Source: Gammaproteobacteria bacterium (lineage in GTDB: Bacteria > Pseudomonadota > Gammaproteobacteria > Pseudomonadales > Azotimanducaceae). Taken from it: a DNA stretch of 6,495 nucleotides. The stretch is taken from positions 4,707 to 11,201 of the forward strand of contig DMUF01000032.1 of assembly GCA_003476445.1 (NCBI GenBank), read 5' to 3'. The first letter of the stretch is position 1. Each line of letters opens with the position of its first letter. Under the pieces are notes generated by a model. It worked only from the letters and a program-made list of their open reading frames with translations. It searched no databases and was not told where the DNA came from. Both the position numbers and the translations under genes were made by a program. This document shows, piece by piece, positions 1 to 5,835 of this stretch.

Positions 1-1769
1 GCCCACAGCTCTGCGCCGGTTTCCACGTCGAAAGCCCGAATGTGCCGATCGGCAGAGGCGGCAATGAACACGAGACCACTCGCGGTCACCATGGGTCCGC
101 CCATCTCCACGCCCCCGGACATGAGTGAGAGCGGCCAGGGCGCCTGATACTTCAGCGTACCGAGCGGTACCTGCCAGCGAATCTCGCCCGACTCAAGATC
201 GACCGCCGCGAGCGTGCTCCACGGCGGCCGCGTGCAGGGCGCGCCCCAGGGCGAGAGGAAGGGACGCATGTTGACGCAATAGGGCGAGTCTTCCTGCGGA
301 AAAGCGCTGTCCGCACCGCACTGCGCCCGTGGCACGAGCTGAACCACCATACCGACATGCTTGGTATTGGTGATCATCAGCTTGCGTACGGGGTCAACCG
401 CCGGGGCTCCCCAGTTCTGCCCCCCGATGTTAGAGGGATACATGACCAGCCCACGCTCACTGATGGGGGTATAGATCGGCCCGGTCGTCAGCCGTTCGAG
501 TTCACGCCTGCACTGCCAGCGGTCCCAAGGGGTAAAACCCCAGGCATCTTTCGGAGAAATACCGAGCGCGTGGAGCGGTTCCGGTTTCAGCGGGAAGGGC
601 TGCGTGGGACTGAGATATTCGCCCGCCACTGCTCCCGTCTGCGGCACGGGACGCTCTTCCACCGGAAAGAGCGGTTCTCCGGTTTCGCGATCCAGCACGA
701 ACGTGAGCCCCATCTTGGTGACCTGCACAACCGCGGGCCGCTCGCGCCCGGCGATAGCAAGATCGACCAGCGTGGGCTGCGCTGGCACATCGAAATCCCA
801 GATGTCGTGATGCACTGTCTGGTAGTGCCACACCACGCGACCGGTCGCACCGTCGAGCGCTACCACCGAACTTGAGTAATGATCGAGATTGCCCTGACGG
901 TCGCCACCGTAGTAATCCGGCGAGGAGTTTCCGGTTGGCACCAGCACCAGATTGCGCGCCGGATCGACGCTGATGATGGACCAGGCGTTGGTCGTTCCGC
1001 TGATCCAGCGCCCGTTTGTATCCTTGTCCGACATTCCAGGCGGCACCGGATTCCAGGCCCACCGCAAGGCCCCCGTACGCACGTCATAGGCGCGCACAAC
1101 ACCCGCGGGTACATCCTTGCGCAGGCTATCGATGACACGTGACCCGATGATCAGCGTATCCCCGAGCACCGCCGCGGGACTTGTTAGATTGTAATCGCCA
1201 GGCTTATGTGCCGACATGCCGGCACTGATATCAATTTCGCCCTTGTCCCCAAAATCATCACACCGGGCACCGGTGCGGCCATCGAGGGCAATCAATCGCG
1301 CATCCAGCGTACCCAGGATAATGCGATGGGCGCACGCAGCGCCTGTTGGGCGGTCAGGATCGGTCCAGCTGCTCACCGCGCGGCAGTTGGTGAGCGACTG
1401 CTTGGACATGTCGATACCCGGATCGAAAACCCAGCGCTCCTTTCCCGTCACCGGATCGAGCGCAAACACGCGATTGAACGGGGTGCAGTAGTACAGCGTA
1501 TCGTGGGCAAGAATCGGAGTTGCCATAAAGGAGGTCGCTGATACCGCCTCCTTGTCGAAACCCTCAACGCCACGTATCACGCCCTGCCGAAAGTCGCCAG
1601 AGCGGTGTGTCCAGGCTCGTTCGAGCTGGTGCACATTGGTCGGTGTGATCGCCGTCGCAGCGCTGTAGTGACCACCCCCGGCGCTTCCGCCGTAGGTTGG
1701 CCAATCGATGCTGTCCGCTCGCAGCGGTGCCGCTGCGAAAAGCACGATCAGAAGCAGCGCACACCTCAT
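1..1769 (-). CDS. Exported PQQ-dependent dehydrogenase, glucose-dehydrogenase-like family (C-terminus cut by left edge)
   Basis: The frame stays open for 589 codons from the ATG at 1769 to the left edge, so the C-terminus is missing. It encodes a quinoprotein beta-propeller dehydrogenase that would oxidise an alcohol or sugar-type substrate with pyrroloquinoline quinone in the periplasm. Residues 1-19 look like a Sec signal peptide (MRCALLLIVLFAAAPLRA, cut before D19), unlike E. coli Gcd, which has five N-terminal membrane helices. Propeller-type repeats are visible (ALDPVTGKERWVFDP at 103-117, AYDVRTGALRWAWNP at 227-241, ALDGATGRVVWHYQTVHHD at 304-322). WDFDVPAQPTL at 324-334 and K352 in TKMG fit the segments that carry Asp466 and Lys493 in E. 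coli Gcd; this alignment is from memory. NIGGQNWGAPAVDP at 447-460 is also family-typical. No cytochrome c motif is seen in the part present. The start is supported by GGAG seven bases upstream and by the ATGA overlap with the PPOX gene. Substrate is unknown; family call is secure. Confidence 0.95.
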   Translation of the reverse strand, partial: MRCALLLIVLFAAAPLRADSIDWPTYGGSAGGGHYSAATAITPTNVHQLERAWTHRSGDFRQGVIRGVEGFDKEAVSATSFMATPILAHDTLYYCTPFNRVFALDPVTGKERWVFDPGIDMSKQSLTNCRAVSSWTDPDRPTGAACAHRIILGTLDARLIALDGRTGARCDDFGDKGEIDISAGMSAHKPGDYNLTSPAAVLGDTLIIGSRVIDSLRKDVPAGVVRAYDVRTGALRWAWNPVPPGMSDKDTNGRWISGTTNAWSIISVDPARNLVLVPTGNSSPDYYGGDRQGNLDHYSSSVVALDGATGRVVWHYQTVHHDIWDFDVPAQPTLVDLAIAGRERPAVVQVTKMGLTFVLDRETGEPLFPVEERPVPQTGAVAGEYLSPTQPFPLKPEPLHALGISPKDAWGFTPWDRWQCRRELERLTTGPIYTPISERGLVMYPSNIGGQNWGAPAVDPVRKLMITNTKHVGMVVQLVPRAQCGADSAFPQEDSPYCVNMRPFLSPWGAPCTRPPWSTLAAVDLESGEIRWQVPLGTLKYQAPWPLSLMSGGVEMGGPMVTASGLVFIAASADRHIRAFDVETGAELW

Positions 1770-2176
1770 CGGATCACTCCGTAGACACGCTCCGGAACGA
1801 GCCGCAAAATCACGCGCGACTGCGCTTTGAGCCAGCCAGGAAGATCCGACGGCTCCTCATAGCCAGTGCCCGCAATGTTTGCAAAGACGAGTCGCGTGGC
1901 GGGCACCAGGTCCGCGGTTTCAATGGCAACCCGGCCCTCGACGGAAACGAAATTGAACGGCTCCGCATTTGTAATGACGCAGAGCGTCGCACGCGGGTCA
2001 CGTTCTAGTGAGCGGCGCTTGAAGGTGCCGCCGGGCGTGCTGATAACAAGCGAATCACCATCCCGCGCATAGGCGATCACGGAGCTGACCCCCGCCCCCG
2101 AAGCCCGCAAGGTCGTCAGTACACCCCAGCGATGCGCCGACAGAAACGCATCCCACTCTGGTCGGTCGGAAATCAT
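1766..2176 (-). CDS. PPOX-class split-barrel protein (FMN- or F420-dependent, pyridoxamine-phosphate-oxidase-like)
   Basis: A 136-residue protein of the pyridoxamine 5'-phosphate oxidase-like superfamily, close in layout to the small PPOX-class F420-dependent proteins. Visible family features are WGVLTTLRASG (18-28), VIAYARDGDSLVIST (33-47), the cofactor-phosphate region K53-R54 with RSLERDPRATLCV (55-67), and FVSVEGRVAIE (76-86). The usual length is 130-150, so it is complete. No signal peptide; cytoplasmic. An in-frame ATG lies at 2194, but a strong GGGGGTGAG sits just before the ATG at 2176, so the shorter start is chosen. The stop TGA overlaps the ATG of the PQQ dehydrogenase, so the two are almost certainly cotranscribed and probably translationally coupled. 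Whether it uses FMN, F420 or haem cannot be told from sequence; members can be reductases, oxidases or flavin stores. Its link to a quinoprotein is unexplained. Confidence 0.9.
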   Translation of the reverse strand: MISDRPEWDAFLSAHRWGVLTTLRASGAGVSSVIAYARDGDSLVISTPGGTFKRRSLERDPRATLCVITNAEPFNFVSVEGRVAIETADLVPATRLVFANIAGTGYEEPSDLPGWLKAQSRVILRLVPERVYGVIR

Positions 2177-2208
2177 CTTCTCACCCCCTGTCATCCTGTC
2201 TATGCTGC

Positions 2209-2229
2209 GGTTCCGAGCTCCCCGGAACC
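2209..2229. promoter_or_regulatory. Perfect 7-bp inverted repeat, candidate operator
   Basis: GGTTCCG at 2209-2215 is the exact reverse complement of CGGAACC at 2223-2229, with 7 bases between (AGCTCCC). The 14-base centre-to-centre spacing and position, 33 bases before the PPOX start and 79 before the oxidoreductase start, fit a dimeric regulator acting on one or both promoters. It could also fold as a hairpin in the leader of either transcript. No regulator gene lies in the window, and chance is possible in GC-rich DNA. Confidence 0.4.
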
Positions 2230-2294
2230 CGAGTTCTTACAGTATCACCGAACTGGCGCGGCCAGGGATGGAGCAAGCGGAGCGGCGGGGAATC

Positions 2295-2300
2295 AGGAGG
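2295..2300 (+). promoter_or_regulatory. Strong ribosome binding site of the FAD oxidoreductase
   Basis: A full consensus AGGAGG lies seven bases before the ATG at 2308. It decides the start against a second in-frame ATG at 2326 (residue 7), which has no comparable site. Confidence 0.85.
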
Positions 2301-2307
2301 AACACCC

Positions 2308-3975
2308 ATGCGAGGCGAAGCCAACATGTCCTGGGTCGATGAAACGGATGTCGTCGTGCTTGGCTCAGGCGGCGCGGGGCTCGCCGCCGCCATCGTGGCA
2401 CACGACGAGGGCGCCCGCGTTGTGGTGCTCGAAAAGGGCCAGCTGATCGGTGGCACCACAGCAACCTCAGGGGGCATTCTGTGGGTTCCGAACAATCCCC
2501 ACATGGCGGCGCTCGGAATCGAGGATACAGAGGCAGACGCCCTCGCCTATCTCGAGTCGCTCTCGCTTGGTGTGATGGACATGACGCTCGCACGCACGTT
2601 CATCCGCGAAGCACCGAATATGATCCGCTATCTCGAATCAAACACCGCGCTCGGGTTTCACGTGGCCGCAGGCTACCCCGACTATCACCCGGAAAACCCC
2701 GGCGGCAAGCCGCAGGGCGGACGATCGCTTGACCCAGACCTCTTTTCGTTCAAGCGCCTGGGCCCCTGGGCCGAACGGGTGAATCGACTCGTGACCGATC
2801 TGCATCCGCAGGCTCCGGTGGTGCCGATCACACTGGTCGAATCCATGGGGAAGGGTCTGCCGGATAGCGAAACCCTTGCTGCTCGCATTGCTGACGACAC
2901 GCGCGGTATGGGGCAAGCACTGATCGGCGCGCTGCTCGAGGCCTGTCTGCAGCGTGACATTCCCCTTCACACCGGGGTGCGCGCACGCGAGCTTGTTCAG
3001 GACAACGGGAGCATCGTGGGCGTCACCGCAGAACGCAATGGAAGTATCTGCCAGATACGCGCGCGACGCGGCGTGATCATCGCGACCGGGGGGTTCGAAT
3101 GGAACTCAGAGCTGGTCGCATCGTTCCTGCGCGGCCCGCTCCACGGGCCGGCAAGCCCGCCGGAAAATGAAGGTGACGGGCTCCTCATGGCCATGGCGGT
3201 GGGAGCGAGCCTTGGCAACATGAGCGAAGCCTGGTGGATGCCGACCATTCCAATCCCGGGTGAACATGTCCGCGGACGTCCGCTGTATCGTCTTTGTCTC
3301 GCCGAGCGCACGCTGCCGGGATCGATCATGGTGAACGGCAAAGGACGCCGTTTCGCAAACGAAGCCGCCAACTACAACGACATCGGACGCGCGTTTCATA
3401 CCTTCGATCCCACGCGTTTTGCGTTCGAGAACAACCCCGCGTGGCTGATCTTCGACGATGTGTACCAGCGTCGTTACCCCGTCGCCGGCTATGCGCCGGG
3501 CAAGGCGCCGCCCGGTCTGTTACACACGGCTTCAGACATCGCAGCCCTGGCCTCGATGATCGATGTCGATGCGAATGCCCTGAAAGCCACCCTCGAGCGC
3601 TTCAACCAGTATGCGGCAGAGGGCCGCGATCCCGATTTTGATCGCGGCGTAAGCGCCTATGACACCTACAACGGAGACCGAACGCAGCCCGGCGTGAGCG
3701 CCACCCTGCGCCCGCTTTCCGACGGGCCCTACCATGCGGTTCGAATCGTCTCAGGCGCGCTTGGCACCAAGGGAGGTCCGCGGACGGATGATCGTGCGCG
3801 GGTGCTGGACACGCGCGGCCAGCCTATACCCGGGCTCTACGCGGCGGGCAATGCGATGGCGGGCAGTACCGGCATGGTTTATGGGGGCGCCGGCGGCACA
3901 CTGGGTCCGGCGTTGACGTTCGGCTATCTGGCGGGAAAAGACGCCGCGCACGCCAGGACCGGTCGTAACGACTGA
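2308..3975 (+). CDS. FAD-dependent oxidoreductase, 3-ketosteroid delta1-dehydrogenase / fumarate-reductase flavoprotein superfamily
   Basis: A complete 555-residue flavoprotein, within the usual 510-575 range of KstD-like enzymes. The N-terminal dinucleotide-binding fold is clear: DVVVLGSGGAGLAAAIV (14-30), ending in the FAD-ribose acidic residue E42 of VVVLEK, then GGTTATSGG (48-56). A substrate-cap region follows, with YPDYHPENPGG (123-133) and VNGKGRRFANEAANYNDIGR (342-361). The C-terminal FAD segment has LGTKGGPRTD (485-494), GLYAAGN (509-515) and Y525-G-G-A-G529. By memory, Tyr487 and Gly491 of Rhodococcus KstD1 fall in the same Y-x-G-A-G position. KstD enzymes remove two hydrogens from the A ring of 3-ketosteroids, but many relatives act on other cyclic ketones or are reductases, so the substrate is open. 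No signal peptide, so cytoplasmic. It stands alone on the plus strand, divergent from the PPOX/PQQ unit and convergent with the Rieske unit. Confidence 0.93.
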   Translation: MRGEANMSWVDETDVVVLGSGGAGLAAAIVAHDEGARVVVLEKGQLIGGTTATSGGILWVPNNPHMAALGIEDTEADALAYLESLSLGVMDMTLARTFIREAPNMIRYLESNTALGFHVAAGYPDYHPENPGGKPQGGRSLDPDLFSFKRLGPWAERVNRLVTDLHPQAPVVPITLVESMGKGLPDSETLAARIADDTRGMGQALIGALLEACLQRDIPLHTGVRARELVQDNGSIVGVTAERNGSICQIRARRGVIIATGGFEWNSELVASFLRGPLHGPASPPENEGDGLLMAMAVGASLGNMSEAWWMPTIPIPGEHVRGRPLYRLCLAERTLPGSIMVNGKGRRFANEAANYNDIGRAFHTFDPTRFAFENNPAWLIFDDVYQRRYPVAGYAPGKAPPGLLHTASDIAALASMIDVDANALKATLERFNQYAAEGRDPDFDRGVSAYDTYNGDRTQPGVSATLRPLSDGPYHAVRIVSGALGTKGGPRTDDRARVLDTRGQPIPGLYAAGNAMAGSTGMVYGGAGGTLGPALTFGYLAGKDAAHARTGRND

Positions 3976-4039
3976 CACACGCGCCGACGGGGCGAGGAAA
4001 AGAAGACACGGGCGGTGGATCGAGCAGACCAGGTGGAGC

Positions 4040-4060
4040 GGGCGCCGCCAAGCGGCGCCC
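4040..4060. terminator. GC-rich hairpin in convergent gap, possible bidirectional terminator
   Basis: GGGCGCCGC (4040-4048) pairs perfectly with GCGGCGCCC (4052-4060) across a 3-base loop (CAA). It lies 64 bases past the oxidoreductase stop and 14 bases past the stop of the 72-residue gene on the other strand, the right place to end both transcripts. Neither side has a T-run, so it is not a canonical intrinsic terminator; it may act as an RNA 3'-end stabiliser or with Rho. The rest of the 99-base gap holds nothing recognised. Confidence 0.5.
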
Positions 4061-4074
4061 TCAAGCCGAACGAT

Positions 4075-4293
4075 CTATTCGATCGGGTGGCTTTTACGAC
4101 CGTTGATGACAGAGGCAGGATTGTTCGTGATCCAGACGCAGAGCTGAGGATCGGCTTGACGCAGCGTGCCCTCTACCCAGCGCCCGCTGCTGTCGAATAC
4201 GCCCTCGACAGCGCCCTCACGGACGACCACGTTGCCCTCTTCATTCACCTCATACAACGCCCCGGTGAACGGATGACGCATGATCTTCGCCAT
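4075..4293 (-). CDS. 72-residue protein of unknown family, coupled to the Rieske oxygenase
   Basis: I do not recognise this family. The start is the ATG at 4293, whose A is shared with the TAA stop of the Rieske gene (TAATG), and GGAG stands seven bases upstream. This placement argues it is a real gene made together with the oxygenase. The frame is open further upstream, but only inside the Rieske gene. The 72-residue product is soluble and slightly acidic, with alternating hydrophobic residues and turns that suggest a small beta fold: HPFTGALYEVNEEGNVVV (7-24), GVFDSSGRWVEGTL (31-44), then ADPQLCVWI (47-55). It has one cysteine and no CxxC, so it is not a ferredoxin, and it is far shorter than the roughly 160-190-residue oxygenase beta subunit. 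A role as an accessory or assembly partner of the oxygenase is inference from position only. Confidence 0.75.
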   Translation of the reverse strand: MAKIMRHPFTGALYEVNEEGNVVVREGAVEGVFDSSGRWVEGTLRQADPQLCVWITNNPASVINGRKSHPIE

Positions 4294-5660
4294 TACTTCG
4301 CTCCCTCCGGGCCATCGACCCATTCGCCAAGTTTGAAGTGCAGCCAGCGCACCTTGGCTTCGTTGTACCGCGACAGATAGAGCGTCTTCGAGTAAGTCGC
4401 CTCGAGCCCCGCCTGCACCTTGGGCATGTTGAAGACGTCCTGATCGAACACGCGGCCCAGGAATCCGTAGACCGTCGACCACTTCTGGTCTGGCTCGAGC
4501 CACTGCATCTTGGCTGCCGGCGGGCGTTCACCCTGGAACGGCGCGAGCAGAATGCATTCCATGATGCTCGACCGATGGTCATTCCCGTTGGGCCGGAACC
4601 GGTACACGATGCGATTGAACGCGCCCCAGGGGTGGAAATTGGGGAACAGCGTGTAGTCGAGGTTGTCCACCATTTCCGCGTCGCAGTACTCGTCGACCAG
4701 GTCGCCCGCTGCCCCGCGGAGAGCCTCGCGGCTGTTCTGCGCCATCCATGCCCGCGGCATCTTACCGCCGAGGTTTGGCGTCTCTTCGTTGACACCAATG
4801 TCCATCATCGAACGCAGCAGATCCTCGTCGGGAATCTGGCGCTCGAGCAGAGGGCTTGGCGTGACTGAAGGCGTAATCACCCGCGCGCAGTTTTCGTACA
4901 CGTCGACCTGGCTGTTGATGTCCCCGAGCGACTCGAGAATCTGCGGGTGCGTGGCATTGACGTGATAAGCCTCGCAGAAGGCTTCCTGCGCGATCTTCCA
5001 GTTGCAGGGCATAACCCGCGCGTAATGCGCCATCTTGTAGAGACGGGACAGATCCCAGCGTTCAAAGTGCCGCGCAAGATCGGAGATGAAGTCTTCGAAC
5101 GGTGCTGCATTCTGATCCGGGTTGATGAACACAAAACCGGACCAGGTCGCGACCGGTATCTCCGGCAGATTGAAATTACCGGTATCGATGTGCGGGAAGT
5201 CCCACTGCGCCGGAAGGTCCTTGAAGCAACCATCGAGCTCCCACGCAAAACCGTGAAACGCGCAGCGCAGTTCCGTTGCGCGACCATCGAATTCCTTCAA
5301 CATGCGGCCGCGGTGCAGGCACGCATTTGGAAACGCCTTGATGGCGCCCCCCTCGGCACGGACGATAAGAAATGACATTCCTGCAATGTCATAACGGATG
5401 TGGTCACCCACCTCGGGAATATCTTCTTCGCGACACGCGAACTGCCAAACCCGCTTCCACAGACGCTCAACCTCGAGGTCGTGATACGCACGGCTTGTGA
5501 AGCGCTCAACGGGCACGGCGAGATCGGGAATGAGCTTGGGGGACTGCTCGCGCAGAACCGCAGGGACAGGACGCGTGTCCTGATCGAGAAGCTGTTGGTA
5601 CGAAAGCCCGGGTGAGCGGGTCATCGTGTCTGGATTGAGGTCTTGGATCGGTTCAGCCAT
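4293..5660 (-). CDS. Rieske non-haem iron oxygenase, ring-hydroxylating alpha subunit
   Basis: A complete 455-residue alpha subunit of an aromatic ring-hydroxylating (Rieske) oxygenase, which would use O2 and two electrons to hydroxylate a cyclic substrate in the cytoplasm. The Rieske 2Fe-2S ligands are C114-x-H116 and C133-x2-H136 with 16 residues between, inside the family's 15-17. The catalytic domain has NWKIAQEAFCEAYHVNATH (220-238): H233 and H238 are the iron ligands, and E230 takes the place of the electron-bridging Asp known from naphthalene dioxygenase. The third iron ligand is probably an Asp in VFDQDVFNMPKVQAG (404-418). The ATG at 5660 is chosen because GGGAGAG lies just upstream; an in-frame ATG at 5813 would add 51 basic, low-complexity residues with no family character. 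The length and motifs differ from KshA (about 380 residues). No beta subunit, ferredoxin or reductase gene is in the window. It overlaps the 72-residue gene by one base. Confidence 0.96.
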   Translation of the reverse strand: MAEPIQDLNPDTMTRSPGLSYQQLLDQDTRPVPAVLREQSPKLIPDLAVPVERFTSRAYHDLEVERLWKRVWQFACREEDIPEVGDHIRYDIAGMSFLIVRAEGGAIKAFPNACLHRGRMLKEFDGRATELRCAFHGFAWELDGCFKDLPAQWDFPHIDTGNFNLPEIPVATWSGFVFINPDQNAAPFEDFISDLARHFERWDLSRLYKMAHYARVMPCNWKIAQEAFCEAYHVNATHPQILESLGDINSQVDVYENCARVITPSVTPSPLLERQIPDEDLLRSMMDIGVNEETPNLGGKMPRAWMAQNSREALRGAAGDLVDEYCDAEMVDNLDYTLFPNFHPWGAFNRIVYRFRPNGNDHRSSIMECILLAPFQGERPPAAKMQWLEPDQKWSTVYGFLGRVFDQDVFNMPKVQAGLEATYSKTLYLSRYNEAKVRWLHFKLGEWVDGPEGAK

Positions 5661-5724
5661 GGTTCTCTCCCACTCGAAGCAGGACCAGACCTTAGCCGTC
5701 ACGCGAACGCATCGCAACACGAAA

Positions 5725-5753
5725 ACAATCAGGTGGGTAACGAAGCCCTTCAA
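5725..5753 (-). promoter_or_regulatory. Weak sigma70-like promoter candidate for the Rieske operon
   Basis: Read on the minus strand, TTGAAG (5753-5748) and GATTGT (5730-5725) are 17 bases apart and would start a transcript with a leader of roughly 58 bases before the ATG at 5660. The -35 is fair and the -10 matches only three of six positions, so this is a tentative call. The remaining upstream gap shows no other clear operator. Confidence 0.22.
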
Positions 5754-5797
5754 TATCCGCAAAGCGCGCGATCGGAGACCGCATGAAACCCTTCGCC

Positions 5798-5826
5798 AGC
5801 GCCGCCCGGACAAGCCGCGCGGCGCT
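5798..5826 (-). terminator. GC-rich hairpin just past the Sel1-repeat gene, possible terminator
   Basis: AGCGCCGC (5798-5805) pairs perfectly with GCGGCGCT (5819-5826) over a 13-base loop, starting nine bases beyond the TGA of the Sel1-repeat gene. The only A/T run (AAAAAT at 5827-5832) lies between stop and hairpin, on the wrong side for a minus-strand intrinsic terminator. Its position and similarity to the hairpin at 4040-4060 support a 3'-end role. It suggests that the Sel1 gene and the Rieske gene are separate transcription units. Confidence 0.4.
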
Positions 5827-5835
5827 AAAAATCCC

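Larger units (their letters stand above)
2177..2307. promoter_or_regulatory. Divergent intergenic regulatory region
   Basis: This 131-base gap separates the start codons of the PPOX/PQQ unit on the minus strand and the FAD oxidoreductase on the plus strand, so it must hold the promoters for both. I could not find a convincing -35/-10 pair on either strand; TACAGT (2238-2243) and, on the minus strand, GATACT (2242-2247) are weak -10-like hexamers without a matching -35. The clearest element is the inverted repeat at 2209-2229, listed separately. Confidence 0.7.

Noticed and set aside
357..1541. Plus-strand and other-frame open frames across the PQQ dehydrogenase
   Set aside because: They are antisense shadows in GC-rich coding DNA. 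Their translations are arginine- and histidine-rich without family motifs, and the minus-strand frame reads as a clear quinoprotein throughout.
2177..2194. Six-codon longer start of the PPOX gene at 2194
   Set aside because: Its AGGA is only one base from the ATG, whereas the ATG at 2176 follows a strong GGGGGTGAG at a workable distance.
4294..4503. Upstream extension of the 72-residue gene into the Rieske gene
   Set aside because: The added codons lie in another frame of the Rieske C-terminus and show no conserved character. The TAATG junction with a ribosome site gives a better start.
4338..5375. Plus-strand open frames opposite the Rieske gene
   Set aside because: They are the complement of conserved Rieske motifs and have no recognisable domain or ribosome site.
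4293..5660. Assignment of the Rieske gene as KshA (3-ketosteroid 9-alpha-hydroxylase)
   Set aside because: The length of 455 residues and the H-x4-H region with the VFDQDVFNMPKVQAG tail fit ring-hydroxylating alpha subunits, not the shorter KshA type.
5661..5813. N-terminal 51-codon extension of the Rieske gene to an ATG at 5813
   Set aside because: The extra residues are arginine-rich with no Rieske-family character, and a good ribosome site stands directly before the internal ATG at 5660. The extension also covers the likely promoter.
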